A DNA stretch of 10,009 bases from NCBI GenBank assembly GCA_018667205.1, contig JABIVN010000015.1, forward strand, positions 1 to 10,009, given 5' to 3'. The first letter of the stretch is position 1, and each line of letters starts with the position of its first letter. The notes under the pieces were generated by a model. The model saw nothing but the letters and a program-made list of their open reading frames with translations, had not been told where the DNA came from and searched no databases. This DNA is from Gammaproteobacteria bacterium (GTDB lineage Bacteria; Pseudomonadota; Gammaproteobacteria; Pseudomonadales; Azotimanducaceae). Shown here piece after piece: positions 7,069-10,009 of the stretch. The position numbers and the translations under genes were made by a program.

Positions 7069-7488
7069 ATGATCAGCCTAAACATTAATGACTCTAAACA
7101 GCAGATCGATGTTTCACCTGATACTCCGCTGCTCTGGGTTTTACGTGAGCAACTCGGTCTTACAGGGACTAAATTTGGCTGTGGTATCAGCCAGTGTGGC
7201 GCCTGTACCGTTCACGTCGATGGTGTTCCAACGCGTAGCTGTGTGGTGCCTGTTTCCGCTGTTGCGGGACGAGACGTGACAACCATTGAAGGGGTTGGTA
7301 CTCAGGATAAATTACATCCACTTCAGGAAGCATGGGGTGGAGCGGGTGAACCTGGCACGCCTGGCATTGCGCCTGCGCTTACCGCAGCAATCTTTTCGGC
7401 AACCGGTACTCGCGTTCGAAAACTACCGATTAGTCAGTATGACCTAGACCTTAGTATCGAGGAAACAGAGCATGTGACTCCCTCGTAG
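7069..7488 (+). pseudogene. In-frame fusion remnant of a molybdenum hydroxylase: iron-sulphur subunit N-terminus joined to molybdopterin-subunit C-terminus
   Basis: The frame from ATG 7069 gives 139 residues. Residues 1-89 are the plant-ferredoxin-type domain of the small subunit of xanthine dehydrogenase/isoquinoline 1-oxidoreductase-type enzymes, with all four [2Fe-2S] ligands (Cys38, Cys43, Cys46, Cys58; [17 protein letters not shown]). In the family, HPLQEAW is followed by a CGYCQSG...CRCGT domain holding a second cluster. Here that domain is absent. Instead residues 90-126 ([20 protein letters not shown]..., RVRKLPI) match the extreme C-terminus of the large molybdopterin-binding subunit. 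A single in-frame deletion of the rest of both genes explains this. No molybdenum site remains, so the enzyme is dead, although a small ferredoxin-like protein could still be made. TTG 7045 would add eight residues, but ATG 7069 fits the family start (MISLNIN). Confidence 0.85.
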
Positions 7489-7631
7489 CTCTGTGGTTCC
7501 CTGTGGTTTAGTCACCGAATGCCTATCCAGTTCGAGTCCCAATTCGAGGCCATAAATTCACCACACTCGGCAATCTTTTGTAGGTTGAAAGTAACGGTCA
7601 TACAATCGCTACGTCATGGAGTGCCCTGGGT

Positions 7632-7922
7632 TTAGAAGGCATTGGACAAGGCTTTTATCAAACGCATCGTTAGGTCTTCAGGTGTCGCAGAGTCCGCCCG
7701 CTCAAAACGAATATTCAAACTAGGCGATACAATCTCGGCACTGTCTAGATAGACATAAACCTTTATATCGTTTCGTAGAATGCCTGCCACAAAGTATTTT
7801 TCCTCAGCACCCCTCTCTTCGAACATCACCTCGGGGATAAACTTGGAGACTTGCCTGCAACATAGGTTTTGAAACAGAGAGGTGCCAAATGCATCTATTT
7901 CTGCAAGCTGCTTCCAGGACAT
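7632..7922 (-). CDS. Small protein of unknown function (96 aa)
   Basis: From ATG 7922 this encodes 96 residues with balanced, protein-like composition: an N-terminal helix-like part (MSWKQLAEIDAFGTSLFQN), two adjacent Cys at 21-22, and a beta-like middle (DIKVYVYLDSAEI) ending in an amphipathic helix (EDLTMRLIKAL). There is no signal peptide or membrane segment. A GAGAAA lies about eight bases before the ATG. I recognise no family. The codon pattern and clean start suggest a real gene, but the size leaves doubt. Confidence 0.5.
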   Translation of the reverse strand: MSWKQLAEIDAFGTSLFQNLCCRQVSKFIPEVMFEERGAEEKYFVAGILRNDIKVYVYLDSAEIVSPSLNIRFERADSATPEDLTMRLIKALSNAF

Positions 7923-8037
7923 AAAGGTTTCTCTACTACGATAGTTAGGCCGTCGGACAGCAATCTAACACTATGCAAGCCAGCAAACTACGAAGTAGCT
8001 TGGCCAAATCAAAGATGTGAATGAATTTGACTTCATG

Positions 8038-8265
8038 CTATCCGGCCACGTCCCCGCTAACTTGAATCACCCCGTTCTCTAAGGGCTCTACTGCTAAGCG
8101 GTGAAACCCTGAATCCGCGAGCAATCCACAAAATCTATCAACATCCCAGACCTTTCTAAACCAGTCGATATCGACCGACTCCACTTGGCCCTTCAGACTA
8201 AACCGTTCGCCTCTAAGCTTCATGATCGATTCGCTATCTTTCCCATTCCAATCCTCTCGGGTCAT
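8038..8265 (-). CDS. Small protein of unknown function (75 aa)
   Basis: From ATG 8265 this encodes 75 residues, beginning MTREDWNGKDSES and ending IQVSGDVAG, soluble and slightly acidic. An upstream GTG at 8271 is preceded almost at once by an in-frame TGA, so the gene cannot extend further. A different frame (8234-8422) overlaps its start. Either the two are an overlapping pair or they are halves of one frameshifted gene. I recognise neither. The ribosome site is poor. Confidence 0.35.
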   Translation of the reverse strand: MTREDWNGKDSESIMKLRGERFSLKGQVESVDIDWFRKVWDVDRFCGLLADSGFHRLAVEPLENGVIQVSGDVAG

Positions 8266-8422
8266 GCCCACCGTTATTCAACAGCCCTGGTATTCGGTTT
8301 CTTTGAATTTCCCAAGGCGCCTGCAAAGGCGCATCTCGATTAGGGACATCTACACCTGTCTCTAGCAAGTCCAAAAGCGAAAGCCCAGTATCACAGCAAA
8401 TTTTTAACGCAGGTTCGCCCAC
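8234..8422 (-). pseudogene. Doubtful 62-codon frame overlapping the 75-aa gene
   Basis: Starting at GTG 8422 just after an in-frame TGA, it reads MGEPALKICCDTGLSLLDLL and onward to a TAG at 8234-8236. The first 50 residues look protein-like; the part overlapping the next gene does not (GGHDPRGLEWER). It may be the front half of a gene whose frame was shifted near 8275. The product is unknown. Confidence 0.2.
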
Positions 8423-8538
8423 CGCTCAACATATTTGACGAATCTAGCTGAATCGGACATTCCACTCGCAAGAGGCTCATAACGCACCGCTGCAAGTCCA
8501 GTATAGAACCTGAAAGGGACGGTCATATTGCCAGAAAG

Positions 8539-8562
8539 CCTTCAACGCACCCTTCAATGCAC
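8539..8562. repeat. Two 12-bp direct repeats
   Basis: CCTTCAACGCAC is followed directly by CCTTCAATGCAC, differing at one base. The pair lies just past the end of the minus-strand membrane-protein gene, in the otherwise empty stretch 8423-8587. It is not a terminator. Confidence 0.5.
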
Positions 8563-8587
8563 CCAAGCAACACTCGTTATTGCACCA

Positions 8588-8968
8588 CTATTCTTGCGGA
8601 TTTTTTCGCGCCCAGATAAAAGAGCGAAGACAAATCGCAACAAACCAGACGCCAGAGACCAGTAGCATCAGTTTCGAGGCACTGGCTGCAGGGCTAGCAA
8701 AAACGTCACGACCCGCCGCTAAGCCACGAAACAAATCAAGACCGCCCAAAAACGCTATCACGCCGAACAAAGCCGCTATGTGCATCCATATTTTCCGTTG
8801 TGCCGGGCGTATTAAATACATCAAACCCATCAGTAAAATAGGTACCCCCAGCATTGCGGGAATCCACGACGTTATCGATTCAGAGCCTGTAACGATAGAG
8901 ACCGAAGCAGCCCAGCCAATCAGCGAAACCCCATAAATTATGGTCCAACGGGCCATCGTCAATTTCAT
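8588..8968 (-). CDS. Four-helix inner-membrane protein of unknown function
   Basis: From ATG 8968 this encodes 126 residues with four predicted membrane segments at about 8-27 (WTIIYGVSLIGWAASVSIV), 33-53, 61-79 and 98-117. Short charged loops separate them (RPAQRKIW between 2 and 3, RGLAAGRD between 3 and 4), and the tail ends ARKNPQE. It has the look of a small conserved membrane protein of proteobacteria, but I cannot name a function. TTG 8989 would add seven residues, and ATG 8956 (MARWT) is an alternative; none has a strong ribosome site. Tandem 22-bp repeats lie about 45 bp upstream and may bear on its expression. Confidence 0.75.
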   Translation of the reverse strand: MKLTMARWTIIYGVSLIGWAASVSIVTGSESITSWIPAMLGVPILLMGLMYLIRPAQRKIWMHIAALFGVIAFLGGLDLFRGLAAGRDVFASPAASASKLMLLVSGVWFVAICLRSFIWARKNPQE

Positions 8969-9010
8969 AAAAACAAATTGCTGTTCCAAATGAGACTCCG
9001 TACTAGTACG

Positions 9011-9075
9011 CGTTAAAAACCAACCAACTGTGTATTAAAAACCAACCAACTGTGCGTTAAAACCAACTAACAGCG
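9011..9075. repeat. Three 22-bp tandem repeats
   Basis: Units begin at 9011, 9033 and 9055. The first two differ only in their first two bases (CG against TA) and share TTAAAAACCAACCAACTGTG. The third is diverged and one base shorter. They lie between the divergent membrane-protein and CoA-transferase genes, nearer the former, where protein-binding repeats or slipped-strand duplication are both possible. Confidence 0.8.
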
Positions 9076-9122
9076 TTGCTCCAAGGTCGTTTGTTTCCTG
9101 AAGACTGGTATTGATACTATTG

Positions 9123-9185
9123 GCGATCGCTATCATTCACAATAAGTTTTAAAGCTAACCTGGCTGAAATGAGTAGCGCTAGCGC
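9123..9185. other. Short perfect palindromes in the intergenic region
   Basis: GCGATCGC (9123-9130) and GCGCTAGCGC (9176-9185) are perfect palindromes in a stretch with no gene. No poly-T follows, so they are not terminators. Function is unknown. Confidence 0.3.
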
Positions 9186-9231
9186 ATGATTATAGAATCA
9201 ATCGGCCTCTGGTTTCCGTATTGAAACGCTT

Positions 9232-9244
9232 CTGGGTCACCCAG
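9232..9244. promoter_or_regulatory. Palindrome upstream of the CoA-transferase
   Basis: CTGGGT and ACCCAG flank a single C, giving a perfect 13-bp palindrome about 100 bp before the CoA-transferase start. The position suits an operator for a catabolic gene. No regulator gene is adjacent on this side within the window. Confidence 0.35.
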
Positions 9245-9344
9245 CAACGGAATCGTGTTATGTTAGACAAATCAACGAGTTGGCGGGAAATGACCTCATA
9301 TGGTTAAATTTCATGCAAGAACCCATAATAATTAAGGAACAAAT

Positions 9345-10009
9345 ATGAAGCCACTTGAGGGCGTTACCATCCTGGAATTTTCCACCATGATCACCGCCTC
9401 ATTTGCAGCCATGCAAATGTGTGAGCAAGGCGCCAGGGTCATTAAGGTCGAGCCATTAAACGCCGGCGACCCGCTTCGCTACATTGGTGCAACCAAGGGT
9501 GGCATTTCCTCTTTATTCGCTAATTGCAATCGCGGCAAAGAAGCCATTCGGGTCGATATCAAAACAGAAGCCGGTCAGGCACTGATTCGCGAAATGGTGC
9601 CCGAGGTAGATGTAGTTATTCACAACTTCAGGCCAGGCGTCATGGACAGGCTTGGCTTGGGCAGTGACGCGCTGCGCGCACTGAACCCACAATTAATCTA
9701 CACCGCAATTTCAGGATTCGGTAACACAGGTCCGAAGAGCGGCTCACCCGCCTATGACCCGATCATCCAGGCTCAGTCGGGCATTACCGCAACCCAGGGT
9801 AAAGAGGAACCAGCATTCTTTCGCACACTGATTTGCGACAAGATCACCGCTTACACTGCTTGTCAGGCAGTTACCAGCGCGCTCTATCTTCGAGAAAAGA
9901 CGGGTGAAGGCCAGCACATTGATCTATCTATGTTAGATGCTGGTTTATTTTTTATCTTCCCTGACGGCTTTCAGAACCATACATTGCTGGATGATGATGT
10001 TGCGCCGCA
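9345..10009 (+). CDS. CaiB/BaiF family III CoA-transferase, partial (C-terminus beyond window)
   Basis: The frame from ATG 9345 runs to the window edge (221 codons of about 380-420 usual). The start has AAGGAA about six bases upstream. Family marks are in order: KPLEGVTILEFSTMITASFAA at the N-terminus, GARVIKVEP (residues 29-37), FANCNRGKEAIRVDIKT (58-74), HNFRPGVMDRLGLG (93-106), the YTAISGFG strand with TGP (119-130), YDPIIQAQSG (137-146) and GEGQHIDLSMLDA (187-199). Asp198 in SMLDA corresponds to the Asp that forms the acyl anhydride in formyl-CoA transferase, so the catalytic residue is present. Members move CoA between carboxylic acids or act as acyl-CoA racemases; the substrate cannot be told. 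Downstream partners lie outside the window. Confidence 0.95.
   Translation, partial: MKPLEGVTILEFSTMITASFAAMQMCEQGARVIKVEPLNAGDPLRYIGATKGGISSLFANCNRGKEAIRVDIKTEAGQALIREMVPEVDVVIHNFRPGVMDRLGLGSDALRALNPQLIYTAISGFGNTGPKSGSPAYDPIIQAQSGITATQGKEEPAFFRTLICDKITAYTACQAVTSALYLREKTGEGQHIDLSMLDAGLFFIFPDGFQNHTLLDDDVAP

Noticed and set aside
7491..7508. CTGTGGTT repeated ten bases apart after the fusion frame
   Set aside because: Too short to mean more than chance; no stem-loop or terminator forms.
7525..7550. GTTCGAGTCC resembling a tRNA T-loop
   Set aside because: The flanking bases do not form the 5-bp T-stem, and no acceptor or anticodon arm is visible.
7944..7969. GTTAGGC ... ATCTAAC, resembling integron attC core sites
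   Set aside because: The two motifs are in the wrong order for an attC site, only 12 bases apart, with no inner pair of boxes; it is best seen as a weak inverted repeat.
1..10009. CRISPR array, rRNA or tRNA genes
   Set aside because: No regularly spaced repeats with unique spacers and no rRNA or tRNA segments were seen; the tandem repeats at 4040 and 9011 have no spacers.

Overview
The window looks like a chromosomal accessory stretch of a free-living, probably marine, gammaproteobacterium. This rests on the mid-range base composition, the gene families and the codon style; no rRNA or marker gene fixes the taxon. Intact genes alternate with decayed ones, so it reads as a region that has taken insertions and deletions.

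Left end (1-2744, minus strand): a two-gene operon. A small membrane-anchored protein (2124-2744) overlaps by ATGA the start of a large secreted metzincin protease (1-2127, running off the window). The protease has a HEFGHNLGLGHD zinc motif, a Met-turn and Asp-rich thrombospondin-type-3 repeats. The small protein's outer part resembles the propeptide that normally precedes such proteases in the same chain, so the pair may be a protease with a separate, membrane-tethered pro-region.

2768 to about 3870 (minus): a dead IS3-family (IS407-like) insertion sequence with stops in both orfA and orfB and a shortened catalytic core. It ends only about 24 bp before the operon. Then 3870-4209 holds no convincing gene but contains five 12-bp tandem repeats that could encode a GxxxG peptide.

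4210-5848: an intact TauD/TfdA-type iron/2-oxoglutarate dioxygenase (plus) faces an intact TetR-type regulator (minus). A 36-codon orphan reading-frame tail lies between them. Nested inverted repeats upstream of the regulator look like an operator.

6009 to about 7068 is gene-poor and appears to be relic coding DNA. At 7069-7488 is a remarkable deletion product: the first half of a molybdenum-hydroxylase iron-sulphur subunit joined in frame to the last ~50 residues of the matching molybdopterin subunit.

7489-9344: small minus-strand genes of unknown function, a four-helix membrane protein, and 22-bp tandem repeats in the intergenic region. The right end (9345 onward, plus) is the start of a CaiB/BaiF family III CoA-transferase, cut by the window edge. 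The dioxygenase, hydroxylase relic, TetR regulator and CoA-transferase together suggest catabolism of organic acids or aromatics, but no single pathway can be assembled from what is here.
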